Shown: piece by piece, positions 20,631 through 32,952 of the stretch
Layout: the number at the start of each line of letters is the position of its first letter
How positions within the stretch are numbered: position 1 is the first letter of the stretch
Assembly: GCA_001683735.1 (NCBI GenBank)
Contig: LUGG01000023.1
Span: 186,001-250,000 of the forward strand
Direction: 5' to 3'
DNA: 64,000 bases
DNA from: Grifola frondosa
Lineage: Eukaryota; Basidiomycota; Agaricomycetes; Polyporales; Grifolaceae
The notes under the pieces: model-generated
What the model saw: only the letters and a program-made list of their open reading frames with translations
The model's database searches: none
Told to the model about the DNA's origin: nothing
Translations under genes and position numbers: made by a program

Positions 20631-23128
20631 CCGCCGACATGTTCAGAACAAGGGTCTATGTTAGAAGAGCTCACCACAAATATGAGAATTAAGAGGATTG
20701 GGGACCATTGAGTACCGTGCCGCGACCATTTGGAGTATCGGACGGAGTCCGAGATGCCATCAAGAGCCACGCTGCTGAACGCTCCGAGATCAGTCTCGGT
20801 CCCTGTCAAAGACTATGGCACAATATTATTCCGCACCTTCTCTATGCAACAAACCATCTTGATATGCCTTAGTGATTGCAGAGCTTCCCAAGGCTCGCCA
20901 GGCCGTGATCTCAGGAACATTACGTTGATACGAAAGCCTTCTGGCAATTCATCGTCCTTCCCAAGTGACCTGTCGGAACAGAACGGGCGTTACATATCAG
21001 AGCGGCCTCAAATTGACATTGGAACACAATACCTAGTGATCCTTCAAACTGCCAAATGAAACTTAACGGCCTGATGGTAGAATTTCAGATAGCTAGAAAC
21101 CAGCTTTCACGCGATGACCACGCGGGATACTACCAAGATGAGCTTTACTGTCTGTGCCCTGTAGTCTTACACAATTGAGAAATATCGTGTGTCGGAGAAT
21201 AAATAAATAAATATTCTGCGGAGTCTATTCTACTGATGAAACAGTTAGTAACGGGTCTCGGCAATCCAATTTGAAGACCAACTTAGAAATGGACACTTCC
21301 ATAAAGGGACGCAAAACACAACCCGACAACCTAGAGATAATTCCAAGACGAATGGGTGGATACTTCTCGATGACAATAAGATGACCTATGACACACCTAG
21401 GTATCCAAGCTTCGGAGCTATGTAATGAGACTCAACAAGGCGACGATGACGCTTGGATAGGGAGCGCATTCCCTGGCATGCTCTCCGGCATGTCAATACC
21501 CTCGGGATTATCGTCGGCGAAATTTGAGTGGTCCACAATCCTTCGTAGCTCTACCGTACTGTATATCGTGCCTGTGATATCGTCATGTTCGATGGATGAT
21601 GCATTCCTGAACAAAATAGTTGTAGGATGTCCGAAAGAATCTCCAGATGTGTTTGAGTGCACTTCGTGTAGATCAAGCATGAAACGGCACATCATGATTG
21701 CCGTCATTCTGTGAGTGAAATTTAGTATGCTTATAGTAGCAACCATGTATTGCACTCACATGGATATCCATGTCGACATGGCAAAGGTGTACTAAACACA
21801 ATCGTTAACAGCACCTCAGAGCAAGACATCGGATTCCACACTTACGGAACCATAGAATGGTCGATTCATGACCAGGCCACCTATATTAACGACCAAGAGG
21901 ATCCTATACAAATGAATTGACTCGACATCGTCATAGCTGCAGGTGTGCAACTCACAAGAAATACATGGTACCTTCAATATATCAGCATTTTAACTTTGAG
22001 AACAAAAGGCACAACAACGTACCATCTCTCATGACGATTGAAGCGAAAGTTGTTCTTATTTCACATTCCATGGCTTCTGCCCTCATGCGAAAGGTCTTGG
22101 CCCATGTAAGTCCCAAAACTGCAGCATCTGCCACTACTGAAGATGCTCGAGCACCGAAATACCCTACATAAATATACTGCGTTGATTTGAAATTTATGGG
22201 TTGATTTGCTCATATACGTACAGCTGATCCTGATGTAAGAATTGATTGTAACAAAACGAAAAAGCGAGCACTCACTCTGCCGTTATTTCTACAGATTGGT
22301 TTTCGACGACGCCACACGCTTCTATCGTGAGAGTGTTCACTCTAGGTGTGTTTATGATATACTGATACTAATTGCATGCATTAGTCCACTGACACTGGCG
22401 CATGATCTCATAGACGTACGAGAGAAATTGCCGGGTTAACCAGACCCAAAGCTAGCGTGAATATAAGTACCCACTTGTTACGACCCCAAAGGGCATAAAC
22501 TCGTAAGGCGGAGAAGACTGTACCGCTATCAGACAGCACAGAGAAAGAAGGGTAGTGGGACTCACTGGCCGCGCCACAAAGTAGCACAAAATTCATCCCC
22601 ATCTCAGCTCGAACGTATATGGTACAACTAATGCACGCGCTGTTGAATACGTTGATGTCATCTGGTTGAATACTCTCACCTCTACATAAACTATCAGATG
22701 TTAAATCGCAGAGTAGTCAGGGACGATTTACCTCCGTGGTCATATCCCGCCCTGGTATGATGTCAAGAATTACGAAGACCGTGCTAAACACCGCAGAATA
22801 TCGAACGAGATAAAAAACCAGCGTCGCGATTGAGATCTTTGCCCGCCACATATGCTGGACCTCGCTGCCAAGAGTGAGAAAGTAATCATAGCAAATCAAA
22901 GCTACATAAGAAGAAAGTCAGACTTTCATTTACCATAAAACCATAAGAACACACCAGCTGCCGAGACGTATAACATCAATACGACGGACCTGTGGTCAAG
23001 CAAAGAACACCTGAGCTTTCGGTGTGACGTGAATAGCAAATAGCGCTCACGTTTCATACCAGTCGGTGCTGTATTCTTGCGGTGATATCGAGTCAGCCAT
23101 GAGCGGCGTAATGCGGCTTGCACAGTAG
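20630..23128. repeat. Tandem segmental duplication, unit 1
   Basis: About 2.5 kb that recurs in direct orientation at 23389-25881 with an offset near 2.75 kb. It includes DUF6533-type copy 3, its 3' flank with the AT-rich 'gaataaataaataaatattc' tract and further downstream sequence. Confidence 0.85.
21432..23100 (-). CDS. DUF6533-type seven-TM membrane protein, copy 3
   Basis: Thirteen exons (23051-23100, 22955-22989, 22732-22901, 22680-22681, 22566-22627, 22420-22517, 22276-22367, 22222-22223, 22023-22163, 21956-21971, 21846-21903, 21760-21791, 21432-21708) give 1035 nt, 344 aa, all in phase. The signature CYDYFLTLGSEVQHMW precedes LVFYLVRYSAV. The micro-exons AG (22680) and CT (22222) complete Ser-Cys and Asp-Trp as in copy 1. 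The hydrophilic tail after MCRFMLDLHE is about 90 aa. Most exon lengths match copy 1 exactly, although the proteins have diverged, which marks it as an older paralog. Function is unknown. Confidence 0.82.
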
Positions 23129-23388
23129 GCTCGAACCTGGTAAGAGAGGCCACTAATAGGAGGTCCCTCGTAAAGTTTGATGAGTTTTACTGTGCGGGCG
23201 GCATAAAGGTCCACTGATTCAACGCGATAACAAGAATACATACATCAAGGGACCGATATATGTACAGCCCGAGCGAAGCCCACCCGCGTGAACAGCTTGC
23301 TGGAACATAATGGGGTACAGAACCCCACCCACGGATTCCTGAATACTGTATCGCACTCGACCGGCAAGAGATTTATGCACCCACACTT

Positions 23389-25881
23389 AACCGCCAACAA
23401 AGGGTATACGTTAGAAGAACTCACCACATATATGATAATTAAGAGGATTGGGAATCAGTGAGTACTGTCCCGCGGCCACTTGGAGTATCGGATCGAGTCC
23501 GAGATGCTATCAAGAGCCACGCTGCTGAACGCTCAGAGACAAGTCTCGGTCCCTGTCGAAGGTTATGGCACAGCATTATTCCGCACCTTCCGTATACAAC
23601 GAAACATCTTGATACGCCTTAGTGATTGCTGAGATTCGAAAGGCTCGCCAGGTCATGATCTCAGGAACATAACGTTGATACGAAAGCCTTCTGGCAATTG
23701 ACCTGTCGGAACCAAACCGGTGATGCATATCAAAATGGCCTCAAACTGACATCGGAACGCAATACCTGGTGATCCTTCAAACTGCCAAATGAAAATTAAC
23801 GGCATGATGGTGGAGTTTTAGAAAGCTCTTGATACCCTAGCAAATTGTTTTCATGCCATGACCATGTGGGATACTACCAAGACGAGCTTTACTGCCTGTG
23901 TCTTGTAGTCGTATTAGATTGACACATATCGTGTGTCAGAGAATAAATAAATAAATATTCTGCGGATTCATCCTACTGATGAAACAGTTAGTAACAGCTT
24001 TCGACGATCCCCTTGAAGAAGACCGGCTTACAAAATAGACACTTTTATACATAAGTGCAAGATAGCAACGACGATCTAGACACAATTACAAGACGAATGG
24101 GTGAGATACGTCTTGGTGATGATGGGATGACCTGAACACACCTATCTAAGGTTCTTAGCTATCTAACGGAACTCAACAGTGCGATGATCACACTTGAATA
24201 GATAGCGCATCCCTGGGCAGTGTGCTCTCCGCCACGTCAATACCCTCGGGGCCATCGTCGGCGAAATTTGGATCGTCCACGGTCCTTCGTAGCTCTACCG
24301 TGCTGTATATCGTGCCTGTGATATCGTCATGTTCGACGCACGTTGCATTCCTGAACACGATAGTTGTAATGGCATATCCCATTGAATCTCCAGATATGTT
24401 TGAGTCCGCTTCATGTAAATGAAGCATGAAACGGCACATCATGATCGCGGTTATTCTGTGAATGGAAGTTAGTGTGGATGGTGGTAACAATCATATTGCA
24501 CGTACATGGCTATCCATGTCGACATGGCATAGATGTACTGAACGCATTTGTTAATGGCACCTCATACACAGTAAGGCATCGGATTCCAAACTTACGGAAC
24601 CATTGAAAGGTCGATTCATGACCAGACCAGCTATATTGATGACCAAGAGGATCCTAGACAAATGAATTGGCTCGACATCAACATAGCTGCAGGTGTGCAA
24701 CTTACAAGAAATACATGGTACCTTCAATATATTAGTATATGAACTTTGAGGGAAAACATATATCAACGTACCATCCCTCATGAGAATTGCAGCAAAAGTT
24801 GTTCTTATTCCACACTCCATGGCTTCTGCCCTCATGCGAAAGGTTTTGGCCCATGTGAGTCCCAAAACTGCAGCATCTGCGACTACTGAAGATGCTCGAG
24901 CACCGAAATACCCTACATAAATATACTGCATTTATTTGAAAATTCTGTGTTGATTTGCTTATCTACGTACAGCTGATCTCGATGTAAGAATCAATTGTAG
25001 CAAAGCGAAAAAGCGAGCACTCACTCTTCCGTTATTTCTGCGGGTTGCTGTGAGACGACGCCGCACGATTCTATCGTGAAAGTGTTCACTCCAGGTATGT
25101 TTATGATATACTGGTACTAATCGCGTGCATTAGTCCACTGACGCTGGGGCATGACCTCATAGACGTACGAGAGAAATTGCCGGGTTAACTAGACCCAAAG
25201 CTAGCGTGAATATAAGTACCCACTTGTTACGACCCCAAAGGGCATAAGCTCGTAAGGCGGAGAAGGCTGTATCGCTGTGAGACAGCACAGAGAAAGAAGA
25301 GTAGTGGGACTCACTGGCCGCGCCACAAAGTAGCACAAAATTCATCCCCATCTCAATTCGAACATAAACAGTACAACTGATGTACTCGCTGTTGAATACT
25401 GTCGATGTCGTCTGGTTGAATACTCTCACCTCTATACAAACTATCAGATGCAAAATCGCAAGGTGGTCGGGGACGACTTACCTCCATGGTCATATCCCGC
25501 CCTGGTATGATGTCAAGAATTACGAAGATCGTGCTGAACAATGCAGAATATCGAACGGCGTAAAAAACCAGCGTCGCGATTGAGATCTTTGTCCGCCAGA
25601 TGTGCTCGACCTCGCTGCCAAGAGTGAGGAAGTAATCGTAGCAAAACAAAGCTACATGAGAAGAAAGTCGGTATTTCATTCGACATGAAAACATGAGAAC
25701 GCACCAGTTGCCGAGACGTATAACATCAGTACGATGGACCTGCGGTCAAGCAAAGAACACCTGAGCTTTTGGTGTGACGTAAATGGTAAATAGCGCTCAC
25801 GTTTCGTACCAGTCGGTGCTGTATTCTTGCGGTGATATCGAGTCAGCCATGACGGGAGTAATGCGGCCTCACACAGTAGCA
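23389..25881. repeat. Tandem segmental duplication, unit 2
   Basis: Direct repeat of 20630-23128 carrying DUF6533-type copy 4. The end of homology is visible just upstream of the start codon, where the units diverge (around 23128 and 25881). Confidence 0.85.
24188..25850 (-). CDS. DUF6533-type seven-TM membrane protein, copy 4
   Basis: Thirteen exons (25801-25850, 25705-25739, 25482-25651, 25430-25431, 25315-25376, 25169-25266, 25025-25116, 24971-24972, 24772-24912, 24706-24721, 24596-24653, 24506-24537, 24188-24455) total 1026 nt, 341 aa. It is a close tandem sister of copy 3: CYDYFLTLGSEVEHIW, LVFYAVRYSAL, DWYFGARASSVVADA, MCRFMLHLHEAD. Both 2-nt exons are present with GTGAGA and GTACGT donors. 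The tail differs from copy 3 in length by 9 nt and by many substitutions, showing that both copies are drifting while staying open. Confidence 0.82.
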
Positions 25882-27055
25882 AATCCACAACCCTTTTAAA
25901 CATGGCCGGATAGTCTTGAGCGGCTCGTGGCAGCTACTTGATTGTTGATCACTGTAGAAACGAGGTACGGTGTCTCGGCAAACTACAAGGCTGCCTTTCT
26001 GTAATAGGACAGCTATGCTGTAGACACAAGCGTGCCAACGAACTTCGGGGGACGAAGTCGTCTCAACATAACAGATGTATGCGATTATCAGAATGATAGC
26101 CTAAAACTCAACCTGTTGAGCTCCATATGCGCGGAAGTTTTGGGAATGGCTGACCTCGACTTGAACGTGAAATACAATACTTACTATGATAGTACCAGGA
26201 CTGCCATCTTTATCCTACGCGAGTTCGATTCCGATGACTTGCTGACGACATGAACCGCATACGGTACTGCGAAAGGATCTTGGTCTTAGTAACATACGTA
26301 ATATCATCCCGCTGCCATTAATGAATAGAGACTGCAGAATTAATTATCTGCACGATTCCCCGTTCTCCCCAATCAAATTCGATCTTAGCCGAGGACTTGC
26401 ACACGCCGTCATCCGTCTCCGCGACTAGATCTGTGTTCGAGTAAGGAGGAAACGTGGCACTAATACATAATGAAGGAGATACAGTGGGCTGCCGAAGAAT
26501 GCCCACAGATGCGCGAGAACACAGATTCCGTACACAGACAAATTTCAAGACTAGGCAACGTCCAGCCACGGGGATTCAGACATTGAAGACTTTTTGGCTT
26601 GGCCTAGATGAAGGAAATATTGCTTGTGTGGCAGTATCTGAGGGCGAAGCAGCACTCCGTATACTAGCCCGTGAGTGACAGAAGTTAGAACCAATTATCG
26701 AGTGAGGCACGCGGAGTATAGTCTAGAAGAACGCACCGAAAGCCAGCCTTCAATTGAACGATAAGTCACAATGAAAATCTGGGACGAACTCTGCAAAGTA
26801 CAGCACTAGTATTCGAGTACTCCATTAATAAAGTTGCACAAGGTTGGTCCAAGAGGAGGCTTAAGCGCCTGACGTGTTGCCTTGGTCACGTGATACATGT
26901 GGCCACGTGCAAATGTGCCACCTCGGTCCTCATCAACGTCGAAATCGAGCCTCGACGTTGATCTGTTTGCCTTTGCTATCGACCTCGCTGTTACCTCTCT
27001 GTGAACTCTACTGCTGTCGCTCTTTACTAATTTTGTACTTTTACCACCTACCTCT
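25882..27055. other. No supported gene
   Basis: Short frames at 26032-26253 (+) and 26318-26680 (both strands) have no family match. The last ~150 bp are probably the promoter and 5' UTR of the lunapark gene. Confidence 0.4.
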
Positions 27056-28406
27056 ATGGGGTTATTCAGCCGCTGGTTCAGGAAGGTATGTGCGCAGTAC
27101 TTACCTATATCCTTCTCACTCACCAGCATTACACAGAATCAGCCAGAGGACTATGAGGAGCTCCTCGCAACCTTGGCGCTTGACATACAGAAGCGCCAGA
27201 CGCGTCTATCTGAAATCCGTCTGCGTGAACGCCGCTCAACACTCCTATTCTCCGTCTACGCCCTCGCACTGTGGCTCGCCTACACCAGTCTCTGGTACAC
27301 CAACCTCCTCCCCAAGCTCACAAGCCATAGTCGGAATAGCAATTTTGAGCGGACGGCTGAGGCCGTGCCAGTGTTCGTGGGTCCCATTGTGTATGTGGTT
27401 TTGCAGTGTCTTTGTTGGAAACACTGACAGTGGGCGCTGACAGGATCCTGTTCATTCGCCGCATCGTGCAGATATGGTACACCCGCATTGGCGATGGCGA
27501 AGGTGAGCATGCAGTTTGTGCCGCCGCCGCCTTTTCATGTTCGCGTAATGATAAACCCTAACATCGACACCAGAGAAAGCTCTAGTGAAAGTGCGAAACA
27601 GACAGCGCGAGAAGGTGGAGGAGTTTAAGGCCAAAACGAACTACTATCTGGCGCGAAATTTGATAGAGCGTTATGAGGGTGGTCCTGGTCAAGCAGATTT
27701 GCCTCAAGTTCTGCGTCGACGTGTAGTCCCGCAGACGCAGGCTGGTCCTCCTCGAACGCCTCAGCGCGAGCCGATGGTGAATACTCAGCCACCCACACCT
27801 GCTTCGATCACTCCAAACGCTCCCCAGTACCTAACACGTATGCCGTCGCTTCGACTTCTGTCTCTTACAACGTGTTAATAGCTTTCGGTGAACAGCATCA
27901 CCACTACGCCCCTTCCACCGCCTCGCAAACAGTGGTTTGATAAGCTCGCGGATGCGATATTAGGCGATGATGACGCGTCGGGGGCGGGCGCAGCCTCACG
28001 GTTCGCGCTCATCTGCCAGAAGTGCTTTGCCCACAACGGCCTCGTGAAGGAGAGCATGTGGGAGGATACGCGTGCGTGCACGTTACAGATATCTCACTTT
28101 TACTCCGTATTTACCTGCTGCGCAGAGTATGTCTGTCCGAAGTGTGGCCACTTCAACCCGTCAGCGCGTGCAGTGCGCGAAGCACGCATTGGAGAGAAGT
28201 CAAGGTCACCAGATGCCGCGCGGGTGCGGCGAGCGTCCCCTGTATCGCCACAAGGTCAAATAGGGCAGACGCTCGCACCTCCCCTCGCCGCACCTTTTGA
28301 CGTGGAAAGCGATGGTTCAGGGGCGTCGCCGCGGCGAGAAGGTCCGGATGCAGACGGGAGTATGTCGGAGGGGCACAGCGTACGGATGGAAGTGGATTCG
28401 TCATAG
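27056..28406 (+). CDS. LNP1: Lunapark, ER three-way-junction protein
   Basis: Lunapark stabilises three-way junctions of tubular ER. Exons: 27056-27085, 27137-27390, 27444-27502, 27574-27837, 27882-28071 and 28126-28406. The N-terminus MGLFSRWFRK is followed by a coiled coil (YEELLATLALDIQKRQTRL), two hydrophobic segments (TLLFSVYALALWLAYTSLWY and VPVFVGPIVILFIRRIV), the conserved YYLARNLIERYEG, a Pro-rich linker, and the treble-clef zinc finger ICQKCFAHNGL plus YVCPKCGHFNPS with its four cysteines. The junction of exons 4 and 5 (27838-27881) does not keep frame with any acceptor I can find; a one-base error near the linker would explain it. Length is about 359 aa, usual for fungal lunapark. 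Confidence 0.88.
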
Positions 28407-28910
28407 TTGTAGTTGCTTATTAATATGGATATGGGTTTCGAGACTGCTGTGCGGCGGACTTTGACGGCACGCGCACAGGGCACTGTCGTTTTCATAGTAT
28501 GGCAACAAGCATCGGTGAGTTTTGGACTGTTGTTCCGTCGTCACAGGACGTGGTCATCTGATTGTTATATTTTCTTGCTACGTCGTGTGCGCTGCGGATA
28601 GAGCGTGAAGCAGTTCGGTAGTGTGAGCTGATGCGTTTCGAGGCAGTTTTCGGAGCGCCGTATTGTCAGAATATCGGCCGCGGTTCCAAAGCTGCAATTT
28701 GGATTTCCACATGGAATGACAACTAGAGCGTATGCTGTGTCAGGTCAGAGACTCTCATTACTACGGTTGCCCGATTAGGGGGATATTGGAAATAGCTGTG
28801 CAAGTTGGTTCAGCTGCTCCGGATCGCTCAGGAAAGTATCAACCGACATTTGATGAACCGTAACTGCGGCCCGAGGACAATTATGGGCGGTGCAAGTGAG
28901 ACCGTTGCTA
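28407..28910. other. Intergenic, promoter of SPFH gene at its end
   Basis: No gene recognised. The 3' part holds the candidate TATA box of the next gene. Confidence 0.45.
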
Positions 28911-28916
28911 TATAAA
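28911..28916 (+). promoter_or_regulatory. Candidate TATA box
   Basis: TATAAA 56 nt before the ATG at 28967, a plausible core-promoter distance for a short 5' leader. Confidence 0.45.
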
Positions 28917-28966
28917 GTCATCCGCTTTTAAGGGGTACAGGTCTCTCACACACCGACTTTCAGACT

Positions 28967-31496
28967 ATGATCATGGACGGCACTAGCGTATCTGGAACTA
29001 CTGTTGTTAGCGGGCCTTCGAAAGACTTCTTGCGCGACCGCGACCACGAGGAATATGTCAAGAGATCTGATCACGGTGGCAAACATCCGACGTTCGAAGC
29101 CAGGGGCAATAACTTCGTGAAGGCAACAGAATACCTCGACGAGCAGCGACCTTTTTTCGTCAATATTGGCAAGGATGGGCTCATTGCAGCCCTCCAGAAG
29201 CTTGACAAGGAGTTGCGTGCTGTGAGTATCTCGTCGCTCTAGTAACGTTTGTGTGTTGCTCAATTCGCCTTTCCGATCCCAGTCTGGACGAACGCACATC
29301 CTGTCCGGGAAGGTCAGTCTCCTCTATACCGTGTTGTTGAAATTTAGTACTAAAGTGCGCACAGAACCCCACAGATTGGATTGGAAAGGAGATTACTCCT
29401 GGACAAATCGGGTTTATCAACCATGGTGGATTGCCCAAGATCCTGACGCGTCCGGCCGGTACCAGGTGCGCCGCTGCGCAACTGGTGGGCCCGCAAGTGG
29501 CATGGAACCAAAGGACGTATGTGCTCCAATTTATTTAGTTTTGTTTTATAATCATTCGCCGACCGAAACATATTAGTCTCGGATACTGTTATCGAGTTTC
29601 AGGGGTTGACCGTCGTGCAGGTCTCGCAGAACCAAGTGCGTTCATTTCTTTCCCGCAGCTCAACTAAAGTGGCTGATTTATCTTTGCGCAGGCTGCGGTG
29701 GTCTCTGATCCCCAAAACCACATCTTCGTGATCAAGAACGCGGGCTTCGTGGCGTATGCCATCGAGGGAACCTACAACGTGCTCTCGATCGTCGACCAGA
29801 CCCATCTTCCGACTATCATAAAGGACAGGATCACCGGCGTCGTTCTCGGATGGTGGGTGTTGTCATATCTCCGCGTACAAATCAGTTCGCCCATTTTCTT
29901 TACAGGAGTCACGAGGTCAAGATGTCAAGTAGGACTGGCCACGGGAAAGAGCAAGAATACGTTGTGGCACTCTTGTATGTCTCTCATATATGCGCTTCGC
30001 CCGTCAATTGACGGCTCGGTGCTCACGCCACAGCTTGAATATCCCCGCGAACAACTGCGCGATCCTACAGAAGGGCGACGACCTGGAACTACTTTCTGCT
30101 GGACAGCACTACATAACCAATCCGAACGTCACGCTGCGCGGGCTTTTTACCCTGGGCGAGAACCAGTTGGAGATGCCCACGAAGGACATGTGCGCCCACC
30201 CCATACTCATTCATCATGGTCTTATGTGCTGACGGACACGGAATCGTTCCGCAGATTCACGAGAGATCAAGTACCTGTCAGCTTGACCATTTACTTGAAA
30301 TGGTGCGCGGATTAAATAAGGCTCGTTTCCGGTCGCACTGACATTTTTGCAGGCAACTTACGGAGCCGCTCAAGGTAATCGAAACGGCGCTCCATTCTGC
30401 AACCATCCTGATCTCATCCTTTAGCTCACGACGCACGGATACAACACGCCGTACGATGCTCTGAGGTCCGAATCGTCGTCCCTTTCGTCTCGCTTGTTAA
30501 TCTGATCACACATATAATCCAGGGACAAGACACAGTCGATCCTTACGCAAATTGTTGCCCATCGTGAGTTAACATTCGTCTGCTCTGATGAATGTCATTG
30601 ACCGATGATGAGTGCATTAGTGGACTACAGTGCGATGGTAAAGCAGCGGTCGCTAGGCCCAGACAATTTGGATGAAGGGACCGATGCATCATCTGCGTTC
30701 CTCGATGCCCTACGCACGCGTGCCATGGATGACCTGCACCTCGCTGCACTCGAATACGGTATCATCATGAAGGATCTTGGTATGTCCACTATATTCACAT
30801 CTATGAACACCTGTTGACGCTGTGATTCAGCTGTCATCGACAGACAATTCAAAGGTATGATTATTTGTAATAGTACGATGTGCGACTATGATCTGATCGT
30901 ATCTTGCCACAGGGGACATCGCCTCAACCATGGACAAGCTCACGACACGCGCACTTCAAGCGCAGGTCGAAGCTGCCGTAAGTCCTATGATCTCACTGAG
31001 TTACTTTTCATAGATTCATGTGTATTCCTCAGAATGTCGACAGGGAGAACAGCAACAAAATCAAGCAAGAGGAGGGTGCGCTGGCCGTCGCACGCATCAA
31101 AGCACAAGCGCAGAACGTCAGTTCCCTTCCTCCCAAATTCGTTCCCCTCACATATTCACCACCCCACAGACCAAATCCGACACGGAAGCATACAGCGTCG
31201 TCGCCGCAGCCAAGGCGCAAGCGCAGCGGCTGCAGATCGAGGCGGAGGCCCAGGCGCACGCAACACGGCTTGCAGCAGAGGCGGAGGCAGAAGCGGTCCG
31301 CATCAAGGCGGCCGCGGACGCTCAGGTCCTCGACCAGTTTGCGCGCGAGATGGAGCTGCGCCGCATGGAGGTCGCGCGCGTGAAGGCGTTCGGCGCGAAC
31401 ACGGTGTTCGTGCCTACTGATGGTCTGGGCGCGCAGATGGGCGGCGCGCTCGCGACGGGGCTTGCAGCGGGGATGGGTGCGGGTGCACGCAAGTGA
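28967..31496 (+). CDS. SPFH/band-7 domain protein (stomatin/flotillin-like)
   Basis: Sixteen exons between 28967 and 31496 (28967-29221, 29283-29312, 29365-29516, 29577-29635, 29692-29852, 29906-29974, 30034-30189, 30255-30302, 30353-30374, 30425-30465, 30523-30563, 30621-30779, 30831-30854, 30913-30977, 31033-31116, 31170-31496). SPFH proteins scaffold membrane microdomains. Visible parts: PLRNWWARKWHGTKG, AAVVSDPQNHIFVIKNAGF, the band-7 core TRDQVPVSLTIYLKWQLTEP, then a long Ala/Glu-rich coiled coil (AKAQAQRLQIEAEAQAHA) and a Gly/Ala-rich tail, about 564 aa. The frame is broken at 29453-29477, between ILTRP and PLRNWW (net one base out); all other junctions close. There is no signal peptide; membrane contact would be peripheral or via the N-terminus. 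Confidence 0.82.
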
Positions 31497-31834
31497 GGCG
31501 GTGCTTGAGTTGCAGATATCTGTTCGTTTTGCTTTGTGCTCGGCCGTGTACGGAGCTCTGGATACCCTTATGCTATCATTATCCTTGTAATAATATGATG
31601 CGGATACCAATGATATCGATATCATCCATTAAGAAGCAAAGACCTCGAATGCATCTCGGGATACTGAATAATATATTGCAGCTCAAACTAAACGACCGAC
31701 GGAGACATTGCAGAGGGTAACATACTTGCACGGTATCCAGATACTAATAGCACAAACAGCATGATACACCGACGATACAGCACACCTACGTTGTACAATA
31801 CGCAGATAAATATCAGAAATTTGATCTAAGATAC

Positions 31835-32952
31835 TCACAGCTTGCTCAATTTCATCTCCCACATCCCGTCCTTGCCCTTCGCCAGTCCCTCCAGGATGAC
31901 CCGGTACATCAAAAAATCTACGCGCTTCACGCCTCTTCTCAGCTCCTCGTCGTCCTCGCACCGCTCCGACCACGCGTGCGCGATGCGCTCCCGCGCCTGC
32001 CCGTCCAGCTCCGTGTTCCAATAGTCCGCATGCGAGATCTGCGTCATCATGGCCACGTTGATCGCGGTGAAAAGCTCGAAGAGCGTGACGCCGGTGGGGT
32101 TCGCGCTGTCGACGTCGATGAACCATGGGAAATGCGCGTTGTAGAGGCGCATGTGCGGCTGCGCCGGCTCGCAGGCGAAGCGCATCATGTCCCACTGGTT
32201 TATGGGGCGCGACACTACGCGGAAGCGTAGCTCGTTTGGGCTGCGTCGCAGGTCCAGGTGCATGTTTGGGTTCGAGCTGTTGAAACGGAGGTACGGGTGC
32301 AGCTTAGGCTTCGCCCCATTCTTCGCCTCTGCGAGCGACACACAGAAATGTAGCGATTATCGAATACAATTAACAGGACACGTACCGTGACCGCTGGATA
32401 TCGTCCTGGACCGCGACCTGAAGAGCGCGCCAAGCCCGAACATGCCTGGCTTGGTCATGCTGAAGTCTGTGCGCCATTCCCGGGGTGGGCGTTTGGATGC
32501 CTCGCCATCGGGCCCATGCAGCGACTGCTTGCGGGAGAGATTGCTCGAGCCCGACGACGGACTCGAGTTGATCGAGCTCGAGTGCGGAGTCGCCGATCTC
32601 TGGGATGGCCGTCGCGTCGGAAAACTGTCACCGATCATGCGTCGATCACCATCGTTTTGGCCAAAGTTAATCACCTCCCCCACTGGCCATTGCTCTCCTC
32701 CCACCACACCCATCGCCGGATTTACTGGAGGATATAGAGTCGGGGATGAGAAATATGTCCCGCCAGTCGGCCAACCCATCGGTGTGCCAGCCGATGGCCA
32801 TGCGCTAGGTGACGCGACCGGTGGAGGGAGAAACGCTCCCCAATGAGGTACATTCTGTCCTGGAGGGGAGGTATACCGCCCATGTAGGGAGTGAGTAGCA
32901 TCGGCCGCGGAGAGGGATCGTATGTGTTGTTGTCCTCATATCCAGCAGGCAT
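31835..32952 (-). CDS. DUF6699-like protein
   Basis: Two exons: 32386-32952 and 31835-32328. The N-terminal half is Pro/Ser/Gly-rich and disordered (MPAGYEDNNTYDPSPRP...). The second half, from KPKLHPYLRFNSSNP through HFPWFIDVDSANPTGVTLFE to TQISHADYWNTEL, fits the basidiomycete DUF6699 fold (recalled, not searched). One base is missing near 32871-32882, between YMGG and YTSPPGQNVPHWGAF. A GTGAGT at the stop codon could also be a donor, so a further 3' exon is possible. Function is unknown. It lies tail to tail with the SPFH gene, 338 bp apart. Confidence 0.65.
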
